Below, in pieces: positions 8,698-17,363 of a stretch of 64,000 nucleotides of DNA (its first letter is position 1; the number at the start of each line of letters is the position of its first letter). Both the position numbers and the translations under genes were made by a program. Below the pieces are notes generated by a model. It had not been told where the DNA came from and did not search any database. It saw only the letters and a program-made list of their open reading frames with translations. Where the stretch lies: assembly GCA_965198495.1 (NCBI GenBank), contig CBDAPL010000001.1:3410001-3474000 (forward strand). The letters are read 5' to 3'. This DNA comes from RH-AL1 sp965198495 (GTDB lineage Bacteria > Pseudomonadota > Alphaproteobacteria > Rhizobiales > Beijerinckiaceae).

Positions 8698-9429
8698 TCA
8701 GTTCACCCCGGCCGTCGTCACCGGCATCGCCGTCGCGGGACCGATCGACACCCAGACGTTGGGATCGTTCTGCGACTGGCGCTTGACGAACCTGTAGCCG
8801 GTCTCGTCCCACAGGCGGATTTCGCCGACCATGTTGTCGAGGATGTAGTCGCCCTTGTCGGTCTTCACGGTGAGGATCGTGTGGCCGTTGCCTTCGAGGT
8901 CGCGGACGATGGTCATCAGCAGCGCCTGGCGCGGGAAGCCCATGTCGAGCAGCAGCTTGCGCTTCCACAGCGCGTAGATCTTGCAATCGCCCTTGCCGTC
9001 GGACGGGTAGTCCCAATGGTCGAGCAGCGTGCCCCAATGATCGAAGTTGCTGATCGGCTCGATGTCGGCGTTGGCCCTGGCGTTGACGGCGCGCAGCGTG
9101 CGCAGGATGCGCTCGCTCATCACGATATCGACGGCGTCGGCGACGTCGACCCGGCATTCCTGCGGCTGGCGCGTGCAGAAATCCGCCCAGCCGTAAGGGA
9201 CGCGCGCCACCTCGCCGACCGGCGCGGTATGCGCGGGATCGGCCAGCATCGCCTTGATCGCGTCGGGATGACGGGCTTCTGCCTGCCGCTCCATCTGCCG
9301 GGCGTCGGTGTGACGAAGATGAGCGTGGCGCGCAACCGCCTGATGAGCCTGCGCCGTCAAGGCATGCGCCGGAAGCAGCAGGCACACCAGCACGGCCAGC
9401 ACGCTCCGTCGTCCAACCCGATGCAGCAT
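8698..9429 (-). CDS. Transglutaminase-like cysteine peptidase (BTLCP family), paralogue 1
   Basis: Secreted or periplasmic cysteine peptidase of 243 aa in the bacterial transglutaminase-like family PF06035, which includes LapG, the calcium-dependent periplasmic protease that releases biofilm adhesins. The catalytic triad is visible: Cys in GKGDCKIYALWKR, His in GNGHTILTV, and Asp in YILDNM. A signal peptide follows the start chosen at 9429 (MLHRVGRRSVLAVLVCLLLPAHA); the earlier possible start would put an odd basic leader before it. The conserved core is about 65-70% identical by eye to the next gene on the same strand, so the two are tandem duplicates. No LapD or LapA-like gene is nearby, so the substrate is unknown. 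Confidence 0.9.
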   Translation of the reverse strand: MLHRVGRRSVLAVLVCLLLPAHALTAQAHQAVARHAHLRHTDARQMERQAEARHPDAIKAMLADPAHTAPVGEVARVPYGWADFCTRQPQECRVDVADAVDIVMSERILRTLRAVNARANADIEPISNFDHWGTLLDHWDYPSDGKGDCKIYALWKRKLLLDMGFPRQALLMTIVRDLEGNGHTILTVKTDKGDYILDNMVGEIRLWDETGYRFVKRQSQNDPNVWVSIGPATAMPVTTAGVN

Positions 9430-9497
9430 GCGCGACCCCCGTCTCGACCTCAGCACTCTCGCACAAGGCGGCTCGGGGTCAATCGTTAGGTTAATCA

Positions 9498-10169
9498 TTA
9501 GTTAATGCGCCGATCGGACGAGCCCAGCCCGGCGACGCGGTGCCCGCCGCTCGGGCCGACCGCGACCCAGACGTTGGGATCGGCCTGCGACTGGCGCTTG
9601 ACGAAGGTGTAGCCGGTCTGGCTCCAGCCGCGGATCGCGGACGCCATATTGTCGAGGACGAACTCGCCGCGGTCCGTCTTCACGGTGAGGATCGTATGGC
9701 CGTTGCCCTCGAGGTCGCGGACGATCGTCATCAGCAGCGCCTGGCGCGGCAGACCCATGTCGATCAGGATCTTGCGCTTCCACAGAGCGTAGATCTTGCA
9801 GTCGCCCTTGCCGTCGGTCGGGTAATCCCAATGATCGAGCATCGTGCCCCAGTGATCGTAATTGCTGACCGGCACGATCTCGTCGTTGACGCGGGCGTTC
9901 ACGCGCTCGATCATCTGCAGCGTCTTGCCGGTGAGGTGAAGATCGACCGGCTCGAGGACCTCCACCTGGCATTCCTGCGGCTGGCGTCCGCAGAGGTCGG
10001 CCCAGCCGTAGGGCGTGCGGGTGGTGCCGCCGACCGCCGCGTAATCGGCCTGCATGTCGGCGACCCGCGTCTCCTGCGCCCGCGCCGGGACGGAACCGAG
10101 CAGGCCGACGCCGAGGGTGGCGGCCATTGTGGCGACGATGAGAAGCGTGTTGCTGAAGCCGGTACGCAC
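9498..10169 (-). CDS. Transglutaminase-like cysteine peptidase (BTLCP family), paralogue 2
   Basis: Second copy of the secreted cysteine peptidase, 223 aa, with a clear signal peptide ending near VPARA. The triad is conserved: GKGDCKIYALWKR (Cys), GNGHTILTV (His), FVLDNM (Asp). The core is near-identical to the neighbouring copy from TPYGWAD onward, while the signal peptides and the extreme C-termini diverge. The start is GTG at 10169, supported by AAGGGG eight to nine bases upstream. It lies just upstream of paralogue 1 (68 bp between its stop and the next start), so the two may be co-transcribed. The family overlaps LapG, but the target here is not known. Confidence 0.9.
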   Translation of the reverse strand: MRTGFSNTLLIVATMAATLGVGLLGSVPARAQETRVADMQADYAAVGGTTRTPYGWADLCGRQPQECQVEVLEPVDLHLTGKTLQMIERVNARVNDEIVPVSNYDHWGTMLDHWDYPTDGKGDCKIYALWKRKILIDMGLPRQALLMTIVRDLEGNGHTILTVKTDRGEFVLDNMASAIRGWSQTGYTFVKRQSQADPNVWVAVGPSGGHRVAGLGSSDRRIN

Positions 10170-10447
10170 GACGATGACCCCTTGTTCGACAGGGCCATCG
10201 TGCCGGGGGTGCTCTAGCGTCGGCGCAAGAAAAACGCTCGAATTCTAGCGAAGCGCGTTAACCGTGCCGCGCGTCCTGGCTGGTTCGGAACACGGGCGTC
10301 GCCGAGAGCGATCACGGCGGCACGGCGCGCCGCCACGGCCGCGACTTGGTGAACGAGGCCTCCTCCGCGCCACACATCTTGCCGCGACGCGAATCTAGCG
10401 TGAACGGCGGGTGAATGCGCGTCGTGAAGACTTCCAGCGCGTTGATC

Positions 10448-11047
10448 TTACTGGCGGATCAGGCCGCAGGCCAGCGTTTCGGGATGGCAGACGCCCTTCA
10501 CGTCGCGCTGCGCGATGCAGAGCGAGGCGCCCTTCAGGTCGTAGCCGGTGTCGCTCGGCCCGATCACCGCCTTGATGCAGAGCGCCGGCACGGCGGGATC
10601 GACATCGAACTTGTCCTCCAGCGCGACCGCGTAAGCCGCGCGTGGCGCGTCCCAGCGCCGCGTCGTCGGCGTGTCGATGGTGGCGCTGCGCGTCGCGTGG
10701 CGGACCGTCACCTTGGCCTGGCCGTCGTCGGACTTGGGCGGGAAGGCGAGCTCCAGCGAATAGGAATAGGGAATGCCGCCGACCTTGTAGCCGAAGTTCA
10801 CCGCGAGATCGCTGGCCGACTGGTTCATCAGCATCGGGCCGTTCGGCAGGCTCGCCGGCTCGAAGCTCTCCGATCCCGGGAACGCGGTCAGCATCTGGTA
10901 GCCCTCGGGCGTGCGGCCATCGTAGAGCATCAGCGAGCGGTACGCGTAGAGGCCGGCGACGAGCACCACCATGAGGACGACGAGGCCGCCGATGAGCGTC
11001 AGGGTGCGGGTCATCCATGATCTTTCGGTCTGAGGTGGCGGTGCCAT
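10448..11047 (-). CDS. Hypothetical protein with one N-terminal membrane helix
   Basis: Unrecognised protein of 199 aa. A single strong hydrophobic segment follows MTRTLTL (about residues 18-40, IGGLVVLMVVLVAGLYAYRS). The remainder looks like a soluble extracytoplasmic domain, with four Cys in the last 50 residues (CIKAV, CIAQ, CHPE, CGLI) that could form disulphides. It therefore looks like a type II anchored periplasmic protein. The start is uncertain: ATG 11047 has AGGG about eight bases upstream, and ATG 11014 is an alternative giving 188 aa. It is divergent from an AmpG-like permease 102 bp away. The 278 bp downstream of it (10170-10447) hold no recognisable gene. Confidence 0.7.
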   Translation of the reverse strand: MAPPPQTERSWMTRTLTLIGGLVVLMVVLVAGLYAYRSLMLYDGRTPEGYQMLTAFPGSESFEPASLPNGPMLMNQSASDLAVNFGYKVGGIPYSYSLELAFPPKSDDGQAKVTVRHATRSATIDTPTTRRWDAPRAAYAVALEDKFDVDPAVPALCIKAVIGPSDTGYDLKGASLCIAQRDVKGVCHPETLACGLIRQ

Positions 11048-11149
11048 GGCCAAGCCCTGTGACGAAGTCATGGCAAGCGCCGCCATCGACGCGCGCCTTG
11101 TCGGCGCGGGCTCGAGCTTCGGCAGGCCGAATCGTGCGAGGCTCGCGCG

Positions 11150-12445
11150 ATGAATGCCCGCCCCCGCATCCGCGACATGCTCACCGACAGGACGCTCGCC
11201 CTGATGCTGGCGCTGGGCTTCTCCTCGGGCCTGCCGTTCCTGCTCGTGCTCGGCACCCAGGCGGCGCGGCTCGCCGAGGCCAAGGTGCCGATCGAGCGGA
11301 TCGGCCTCATCAGCTGGGTCGGTCTCTGCTACTCGCTGAAGTTCCTGTGGGCGCCGATCATCGACGAAATAGACGTGCCGTGGCTCGCGCGGCGCCTCGG
11401 GCGGCGGCGCGCCTGGCTGCTGGTGTCGCAGCTCGGCGTGGCCTGCGGTCTGCTCGGCCTCGCCTTCATCGACCCCGCGCGCAGCCTCGGCGCGCTCGTC
11501 GCCTGCGCCACCCTCACCGCCTTCGCGGCGGCGACCCAGGATATCGTCATCGACGGCTGGCGCATCGATTCCGCGCCGATCGAGCGCCAGGGCGTGATGG
11601 CCGCGACCTCGAACTTCGGCTACCGGCTCGCCATCCTCTGCGCCGGCGCGGGCGCGTTCTACATCGCCGATTACGCCGGCTGGACGCGGGCCTATATCGC
11701 GATGGCCGGGCTGACGCTGGTCGGCATCGCCGCCGGCCTGCTCTCGCCGCGCACGCCCGACCGGGCCGCGCGCGCCGCCGGCGTCTCGATGGCGCGGAGC
11801 TTCATCGAGCCGGTGTTCGATCTCGCGCGCCGCTACGGCCCGCTGCTCGCGGCGATCCTGCTGCTCGTCGCGCTCTACCGCCTGCCGGATTTCCTCAGCG
11901 GAGTCATGGCGAACCCGCTCTACATCGGCCTCGGTTTCTCGAAAAGCGACATCGCCACGATGTCGAAGGTCTACGGCGTGTGGATCGGCATCGCCGGCGC
12001 CTTCGCGGGCGGCTTCGCGATCACCCGCCTCGGCCTCATGCCGGCGCTGCTGATCGGCGGCGTCGCGGCCTCGGCCTCGCATCTCTCGCTCGCCCTGCTC
12101 GCCGCGTCGGGCAAGAGCATCGCGCTGCTCGGGCTGGCGGTGAGCGTCGAGAACTTCGCCGGCAATTTCGCCGGCGCGGCGCTGATCGCCTACATGTCCT
12201 CGCTGACATCGCCGGCGTTGGCGGCGAGCCAATACGCGCTCCTGAGCTCGCTCTACGCGCTGCTCGGCAAGTTCTTCGGCGGCTTCTCCGGCTACGCGGT
12301 CAAGGAGGTCGGCTTTCCGACCTTCTTCGCCGCCACCTCGACGATCGGTCTCCCCGTCGCCGCGCTGGTGCTGCTGGTGTGGGCTCGGCAGCGCCGGCCC
12401 CCGAACGAAAAGGCCGACGCCGCGTCATCGAACGATGGTCGATAG
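11150..12445 (+). CDS. MFS permease of the AmpG-like (PAT) subfamily
   Basis: Twelve-helix inner-membrane transporter of 431 aa. The N-terminus carries the AmpG/PAT-type signature: LGFSSGLPFLLVLGTQ followed by GLISWVGLCYSLKFLWAPIID and a basic loop RRLGRRRAWLL. AmpG imports anhydro-muropeptides for cell-wall recycling; other members of the subfamily move acetyl-CoA or siderophores. Helices recur through to about residue 415, and the tail is polar. Neighbours give no peptidoglycan-recycling context, so muropeptide import is inferred from family likeness only. ATG 11150 follows a weak GAGG site. Converges on a small hypothetical gene 21 bp away. Confidence 0.85.
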   Translation: MNARPRIRDMLTDRTLALMLALGFSSGLPFLLVLGTQAARLAEAKVPIERIGLISWVGLCYSLKFLWAPIIDEIDVPWLARRLGRRRAWLLVSQLGVACGLLGLAFIDPARSLGALVACATLTAFAAATQDIVIDGWRIDSAPIERQGVMAATSNFGYRLAILCAGAGAFYIADYAGWTRAYIAMAGLTLVGIAAGLLSPRTPDRAARAAGVSMARSFIEPVFDLARRYGPLLAAILLLVALYRLPDFLSGVMANPLYIGLGFSKSDIATMSKVYGVWIGIAGAFAGGFAITRLGLMPALLIGGVAASASHLSLALLAASGKSIALLGLAVSVENFAGNFAGAALIAYMSSLTSPALAASQYALLSSLYALLGKFFGGFSGYAVKEVGFPTFFAATSTIGLPVAALVLLVWARQRRPPNEKADAASSNDGR

Positions 12446-12466
12446 TCGACCGGGATCGAGCGCGCG

Positions 12467-12799
12467 CTACTTCTCTTCTTTCGCGCTCTCGGCGGCGTGC
12501 TTGATCGTCTCGCCAAGCGCCTTGATCTTCTCGCCTTTCTTGTCGTCGGCCTTGCCGGCGACGCGCACGGTCTCGTCGGCGAGCTTCAGCATCAGATCCT
12601 TGACCTTGCTTCCATCGATCTCGTCGGCCTGCAGAAGCTTCTTCAACTTCTCGAGGTTGCCGTGGATCGTCTTGGCGCCGGTGACCTCGGACTTCTCCAG
12701 GGTGGTCTCCCAACCCTCGATGTTCTTCACGGCGGCGGCGATGGTGAATCCTTTGACGCCTTCCTTGAGATGTTTGATCGTGGCTTCGAACTGCGGCAT
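12467..12799 (-). CDS. Small helical hypothetical protein
   Basis: Protein of 110 aa, not recognised as a named family. The sequence is Lys/Glu-rich and nearly all predicted helix (KHLKEGVKGFTIAAAVKNIE near the start, KALGETIKHAAESAKEEK at the end), with no Cys, signal peptide or membrane segment. It could be a cytosolic stress-related or structural small protein. The ATG at 12799 is preceded by a good ribosome-binding site (GGGAG on the minus strand). Larger readings that extend upstream have shadow-like composition and are not supported. The 239 bp upstream (12800-13038) hold no further gene. Confidence 0.75.
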   Translation of the reverse strand: MPQFEATIKHLKEGVKGFTIAAAVKNIEGWETTLEKSEVTGAKTIHGNLEKLKKLLQADEIDGSKVKDLMLKLADETVRVAGKADDKKGEKIKALGETIKHAAESAKEEK

Positions 12800-13038
12800 G
12801 ACTTCACTCCCTGCGGCTCGCGAACGTCGGCGAACCTCACCGCCAAGCCTGGCTTGCGGCCAAGGTTGCGAAAGGACAGGCAAGAGAGCGCGTTGCGCTG
12901 CCGTGTCGCAAGCCTCAGGCGCCGAGGGGCACGACAGCGCGGGGCACGACGGCGAGGAGGACGGAAGCTCCATGCGAAGACACGATGACCGCCGCGCGGG
13001 CGAAGGCGATCGGCGCGGTGCTCGACGCGAACTAGGGA

Positions 13039-13530
13039 CTAGTCGGGCAGCCTGAGGAGCCGGGGCCGCCAGATGCCGAGCACCACGTTGGCCGTCGCGA
13101 CCGCGAGCAGCACCCACAGCGTGGCACGCTCGGTGCCGATCGATTGGCCGAGCGAGGCGGCGAGCGTCGCGGGATCGCCATGGCCGGCGAGCGCGGCGGC
13201 GCTGCGCTCGGCCTCGTCCTTCATCGGACCCTGGACGCCCTGAAGCCCGCCCTCGAACAGCAGGACGCCGCTGACGAGCTTGATCCAGGCCCAGCCGGCG
13301 TCGTGGAAGGCGCGGTTGACCGCGATCGCCAGCAGGCCGGCGATCAGGCTGAGCCCGAGCGAGGGCAGAAACACCCACGTGGCGATCGCGCCCATCGCGC
13401 CGCGCACCGCCGCGTAGCCGGCGAGCGCGGTTGTCGGCGGCGCGGCGCTCAGAAGGACGAGCAGGCACGCCATCGCGCCGAGGAGCCCGACGGCGCCCAT
13501 CGTGTGGAGGAATTTCAGGAAGCGACGCAA
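13039..13530 (-). CDS. Integral membrane protein of unknown function (four helices)
   Basis: Protein of about 163 aa with four hydrophobic segments: residues about 8-28, 50-72, 84-98 (weaker) and 135-153. A conserved-looking N-terminus (RRFLKFLHTMGAVGLLGA) with His in the first helix resembles small DUF2269-like membrane proteins, but the match is by eye only. The listed start is TTG at 13530 and lacks a clear Shine-Dalgarno; the ATG at 13500 would delete the first half of helix 1, so TTG is preferred. It is isolated between a hypothetical gene and a regulator gene. The 170 bp upstream hold nothing recognisable. Confidence 0.75.
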   Translation of the reverse strand: MRRFLKFLHTMGAVGLLGAMACLLVLLSAAPPTTALAGYAAVRGAMGAIATWVFLPSLGLSLIAGLLAIAVNRAFHDAGWAWIKLVSGVLLFEGGLQGVQGPMKDEAERSAAALAGHGDPATLAASLGQSIGTERATLWVLLAVATANVVLGIWRPRLLRLPD

Positions 13531-13700
13531 CGTGAGAGGGACCGGTGTTTGGTGCTACGCCGGGACCATACGTCAGGTTGCGGGATCGAGGTAGCGCGCG
13601 ATGAGGGACAGCCTAAGCGGCCGTCTGGAGCGGCCTGTCGCCGCCGATGTCACTTGCAGGGTGACGGGCAAGATCGCACCGGCCAGCGGCGGAAGCCGCG

Positions 13701-14531
13701 CTACGTGGCCGGGCTCGGGCTGACGAGAGCGCGGATGTGCTCGGCGACCGAGCGCTCGACCGGATTGTAGACGATCATGCCGAGGTCGGGCCGGCCGTCG
13801 ACGGCGAAGGCGGAATATTCGAGCTCGATGGCGCCGAGCACCGGGTGCCGCAGGCGCTTGACGCCCTCGCCGTGCGCGTGAACGTCGTTCTCGCGCCACA
13901 GGGCCTCGAACTCCGGGCTGATTCTGCAAAGCTCGTCCACCAGCTGGCTGACTTCGGACACGGCGCCGGCGCGCGCCGCGTCCGCCCGGAACGCGCCGAC
14001 CACGAAACGGGCGAGGCCTTCCCAATCGTGCTGGCAGACGCGCACACGCGGGTCGCAGAAGACGCGGCGCAGGATGTTGCGCTCGCTCGGCGGCAGCGCG
14101 GCATAGTCGGTCAGCACCACGGCGGCGGCGCGGTTCCAGGCGACGACCTCCCAGGTGGCGGTCTTGATGAGGGCCGGGCTGACCTCGAGCGTATCGAGCA
14201 GGCGTTGCAGGCGCGGCGTCACGCCCTCCGCGGCCTTGTAGCGGATCTCGGGCGGACGCCCGAGCCCGAGCATGAAGAGATGTTCGCGCTCGGGTTCGGT
14301 CAGCATCAACCCGGCGGCGATGCGGTTCAGCACATCCGCGGAAGGCGCGCCGCCGCGCCCCTGCTCCAGCCAGGTGTACCAGGTCGGGCTGATGTTGGAG
14401 CGCTGGGCGACCTCCTCCCGGCGCAGACCCGGCGTCCGCCGTCGCCCCGAGAAGCCGAAGGCGGCCGGGTCGAGCCGGGTGCGCCGATCCTTGAGGTAGG
14501 AGCCCAGCAGATTGGCGGTGGGGACGGGCAT
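13701..14531 (-). CDS. Helix-turn-helix transcriptional regulator (XRE / MmyB-like)
   Basis: DNA-binding regulator of 276 aa. The N-terminal XRE domain covers residues about 8-75: it has RTPGLRREEVAQRSNISPTWYTWLEQGRG, in which REEVAQRSNIS is the helix-turn-helix. The rest is the MmyB-like ligand-binding half, recognisable by WEVVAWNRAAAVVLTDY, RNILRRVFCDP and HPVLGAIELEYSAFAVDG, which in structural homologues binds fatty-acid-like ligands. Start ATG 14531 (MPVPTANLLGSYL) fits family length. It is divergent, 100 bp apart, from an SDR-type reductase that it probably represses, a common arrangement for this regulator type. Confidence 0.92.
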   Translation of the reverse strand: MPVPTANLLGSYLKDRRTRLDPAAFGFSGRRRTPGLRREEVAQRSNISPTWYTWLEQGRGGAPSADVLNRIAAGLMLTEPEREHLFMLGLGRPPEIRYKAAEGVTPRLQRLLDTLEVSPALIKTATWEVVAWNRAAAVVLTDYAALPPSERNILRRVFCDPRVRVCQHDWEGLARFVVGAFRADAARAGAVSEVSQLVDELCRISPEFEALWRENDVHAHGEGVKRLRHPVLGAIELEYSAFAVDGRPDLGMIVYNPVERSVAEHIRALVSPSPAT

Positions 14532-14631
14532 AACCGATCCTGTTGGTGAGTATACCACGATAAGGTCACTACTTTTATCTGATGGCACGATAGCCGATCG
14601 TCGCCCTCCCAACAACATCGGAGATTTTCTC

Positions 14632-15525
14632 ATGCGCGTGTTCCTCACCGGCGCGACAGGCTTCATCGGCTCCGCCATCATCCCGGAGCTCCTCGCGGCC
14701 GGCCACCAGGTGCTCGGGCTGACGCGGTCCGACGCCGGCGCCCGAGCGCTCCTCGCCGCCGGCGCCGAGGCGCATCACGGCGATCTCGAAGACCTCGGCA
14801 GCCTGCGCGACGGGGCGGCCAAGGCCGACGGGGTGATCCACACCGCCTTCGACCACGACTTCTCGCGGTTCGTCGCCAATTGCGAGAAGGACAGGCGCGC
14901 TATCGAGGCACTCGGCGCCGCGCTCGCCGGATCGGACCGGCCGCTGGTCATCACCTCCGGGACAGGCCTGGGCAGCGCCGCGCCGGGGCGGCCGGCGACC
15001 GAGGACGTGTTCGACACCGGCCACCCGATCCCCCGCATCGCCTCGGAACAGGCGGGCGCGGCGATGCTGGCGGCAGGCGTCGCCGTGACGGTGGTGCGCC
15101 TGCCCCAGGTGCACGACACGGTCAGGCAGGGCCTCATCACCCCTTTCATCGACTTGTCCCGCGAAAAAGGCGTGTCGGCCTATGTCGGCGAGGGGCGCAA
15201 CCGCTGGCCGGCCGCGCACGTCTCCGATGTCGCCCGCCTCTACAGGCTGGCGCTGGAGAAGCGCGAGGCGGGCGCGCGCTACCACGCCGTCGCCGAGGAG
15301 GGGATCGCCGTCCGCGACATCGCCGAGGTCGTCGGCCGCGGGCTCAAGGTGCCGGTGGTCGCCCTGTCGCCGGAGGAGGCGGCGGGCCATTTCGGCTGGC
15401 TGGCGCCCTTCGCCGCTTCCGATATGCCAGCCTCCAGCGCGTGGACGCGGGACCGGCTCGGATGGCACCCGACCGGGCCCGGGCTGATGGCCGATCTCGA
15501 AGCGATGCGGTACTCCGAAGCTTGA
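14632..15525 (+). CDS. NAD(P)-binding extended/atypical SDR (nucleoside-diphosphate-sugar epimerase-like)
   Basis: Soluble NAD(P)-dependent protein of 297 aa. The Rossmann motif TGATGFIGSAI begins at residue 6, followed by GDLEDLGSL for the adenine pocket and VIHTAF. The usual catalytic YxxxK is not obvious: the place is taken by SGTGLGSAAPG and ASEQAG, so it may be an atypical SDR acting as a reductase or isomerase. The C-terminal half has RWPAAHVSDVARLYRLAL and the substrate-side PTGPGLMADL. ATG 14632 gives the standard start (MRVFLTGATG). Divergent from the MmyB-like regulator; the 100-bp gap likely contains the operator and both promoters. Confidence 0.9.
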   Translation: MRVFLTGATGFIGSAIIPELLAAGHQVLGLTRSDAGARALLAAGAEAHHGDLEDLGSLRDGAAKADGVIHTAFDHDFSRFVANCEKDRRAIEALGAALAGSDRPLVITSGTGLGSAAPGRPATEDVFDTGHPIPRIASEQAGAAMLAAGVAVTVVRLPQVHDTVRQGLITPFIDLSREKGVSAYVGEGRNRWPAAHVSDVARLYRLALEKREAGARYHAVAEEGIAVRDIAEVVGRGLKVPVVALSPEEAAGHFGWLAPFAASDMPASSAWTRDRLGWHPTGPGLMADLEAMRYSEA

Positions 15526-15644
15526 GGGGGCGATCGCGTGCCGCCGTCCCGGTCTCTAGCTACCTTCGATTGCGATGTTGAGCCGAGGGGCTGGTGGAGG
15601 TCACCGCTTCTCGGTTCTGGTGCAGGTTCGCGGGTCTCGTTTTC

Positions 15645-16547
15645 CTATTGCTCTTCCTGCTCGCCGAAGTACCCGACAGCGGCTTCGATGAAGGAGCGCA
15701 GCTTCGGTGTTCGCCGCCTGTCTGATGCGTAGATGAGGTGCATGGGCCGGGCCGGCGCGGCATACTCGGGCAGCACTTGGACAAGGGTACCCGCCATGAT
15801 CGCCGACCTCAGCGCATCCTCGGGACCAAGAACGATACCGAACCCCTCTAACGCGGCGGCCACAAGCGCGCCGCTGTCATTGACCTCCATGCGACCTTTC
15901 ACCGGAACGCTCAGGGTCTCCCGGCCACGCATGAAGCGCCAGGCCTGCTCCGATGATCGAGACAAAAAGGTATAGCCCAGCAACTCGTGCGACGAGAGAT
16001 CGCCCGGCAATCGAGGCGTTCCGCGCCGGTCGAGATAGGCCGGCGAGGCACAGGCGATAAGACGATAGACGCGTAGAGGCTGCGCGACGAGGCTCGAGGT
16101 CACCAGCGGACCGATCCGAAACGCGGCCTCGAACCCCTCTTCGACGAGATCGACGATGCGGTCCGTCACGGTCAAGGACAGCGTGACCTCCGGATGGTTG
16201 GTCAAAAAGGCCGTCACCATCGGCATCAGACTTTGGCTACCGAACGCCGATGGCGCTGTGATCCTCAGATGGCCGCGCGGCCTGACGCCCAGCTCCGCCG
16301 TCAGGGTTTCGGCATCAGCGGCGGCGGCAAGGACCTCCTTGCAGCGGTCGTAGAAGAGGTGACCGGCCTCCGTCAGGCTCTGGCGGCGCGTGGTCCTGTT
16401 GAGGAGACGGGTTCCCAGCCGGGCTTCCAGATAGGCGACCTGCTTGGCAACCATCTGCGGTGACGATCCGATCTGCCCCGCCGCCGCGGCGAAAGAGCCG
16501 GACTCCACGGCCTGCGCGAAGGTCGCCATGCAGGAAAGCCGATCCAT
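15645..16547 (-). CDS. LysR family transcriptional regulator
   Basis: LysR regulator of 300 aa. The winged helix covers residues about 1-60 (MDRLSCMATFAQAVESGSFA, then QMVAKQVAYLEARLGTRLLNRTTR). The effector-binding domain begins near residue 88 (GHLRITAPSAFG) and includes DRIVDLVEEGFEAAFRIG. This resembles the CrgA/AaeR-like subgroup that controls oxidoreductases in response to small aromatic or carbonyl compounds. ATG 16547 is preferred over the TTG nine bases upstream. Divergent from an NADP-binding oxidoreductase gene with a 98-bp gap containing a perfect short palindrome, the usual layout for a LysR regulator and its target. Confidence 0.93.
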   Translation of the reverse strand: MDRLSCMATFAQAVESGSFAAAAGQIGSSPQMVAKQVAYLEARLGTRLLNRTTRRQSLTEAGHLFYDRCKEVLAAAADAETLTAELGVRPRGHLRITAPSAFGSQSLMPMVTAFLTNHPEVTLSLTVTDRIVDLVEEGFEAAFRIGPLVTSSLVAQPLRVYRLIACASPAYLDRRGTPRLPGDLSSHELLGYTFLSRSSEQAWRFMRGRETLSVPVKGRMEVNDSGALVAAALEGFGIVLGPEDALRSAIMAGTLVQVLPEYAAPARPMHLIYASDRRRTPKLRSFIEAAVGYFGEQEEQ

Positions 16548-16600
16548 GATTGCCAACGTTCTATTGTCAAACTCGATGGCGGATCATGATTTATCCGTTC

Positions 16601-16613
16601 GGATTGGCAATCC
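16601..16613. promoter_or_regulatory. Palindrome in the LysR/oxidoreductase intergenic region (candidate operator)
   Basis: GGATTG-G-CAATCC is a perfect inverted repeat with 6-bp arms around one base. It is 33 bp upstream of the oxidoreductase start and 53 bp upstream of the lysR start. LysR-type sites are usually longer and contain T-N11-A, so this is a candidate only. Confidence 0.35.
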
Positions 16614-16645
16614 ATAGTGCGCTCGAATGCAACGAAGGAAATGTC

Positions 16646-17305
16646 ATGAAGATCGGAATTATTGGAGCGGGGTTCGTCGGGAAGGCGGTTGCCCGTTTGG
16701 CCGTCGAGGCCGGGTACGACGTCATGGTCAGCAACTCGAGAGGACCTAAATCGCTGTCCAGCGTGCCGAGCGGCATCGGCGCGCGGATCGGCACGGTCGC
16801 GGAGGCCATCGACTTCGGCGACATGGTGCTCGTGGCGGTTCCCCTGGAGCAATATAAGACCATTCCCGTCAAGCCTCTGGCCGGCAAGATCGTCATCGAC
16901 GCCATCAACTATTATCCTGAGAGGGACGGATCGGTGCCGGAACTGGATGCCCGTCGCAAAACCACCAGCGAGCTGGTGGCCGGTCACCTGCCCTCCGCGC
17001 ACGTGGTCAAGGCGTTCAACGCCATCCTGGCCAAGGACCTCGAGAAGGACGGGCGGCAAGCCGGCACGGCCAACCGCCGCGCGCTGCCGATCGCGGGCGA
17101 CGACCCAGACGCCAAGCTTAAGGTCATGGACTTGGTCGATCAGCTGGGTTTCGACCCGGTCGACGCGGGAAGCCTCGCCGATAGCTGGCGTTTCGAACGC
17201 GCGAAACCGGCTTATTGCATCCCGCTGAACATCGAGCAACTTGCACGCGCCCTGCTCGCCGCCGAGCGGAACGTGGATTTGCCCGATGGCTCCTGGCGGC
17301 CGTAA
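16646..17305 (+). CDS. NADPH-dependent F420 reductase-like / NAD(P)-binding oxidoreductase
   Basis: Cytosolic protein of 219 aa with the NADP oxidoreductase fold shared by F420-dependent NADP reductases and ProC-like enzymes. The dinucleotide motif GIIGAGFVGKAVARLA starts at residue 4, SNSRGP is the NADP phosphate-binding loop, and VVKAFNAILAKDLEKDG and LPIAGDDPDAK are conserved family segments. In bacteria without F420 such proteins reduce other substrates, so the name is a family label only. ATG 16646 has a good ribosome-binding site (GAAGGAA). Divergent from the LysR gene and probably controlled by it. Confidence 0.9.
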   Translation: MKIGIIGAGFVGKAVARLAVEAGYDVMVSNSRGPKSLSSVPSGIGARIGTVAEAIDFGDMVLVAVPLEQYKTIPVKPLAGKIVIDAINYYPERDGSVPELDARRKTTSELVAGHLPSAHVVKAFNAILAKDLEKDGRQAGTANRRALPIAGDDPDAKLKVMDLVDQLGFDPVDAGSLADSWRFERAKPAYCIPLNIEQLARALLAAERNVDLPDGSWRP

Positions 17306-17363
17306 GGCGACAGGACCAAGGCGATGATTGGCGCGCGAACGGCGAAGCGGGTAGAATGATCGG

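Noticed and set aside
12985..13035. Short plus-strand reading ending AKAIGAVLDAN, possibly a gene remnant
   Set aside because: Only 16 codons look protein-like and nothing upstream in frame is conserved; too little to call a pseudogene.
14532..14631. Possible operator TGGT-gagtat-ACCA in the regulator/reductase gap
   Set aside because: Arms of four bases are too short to be distinguished from chance in this region.
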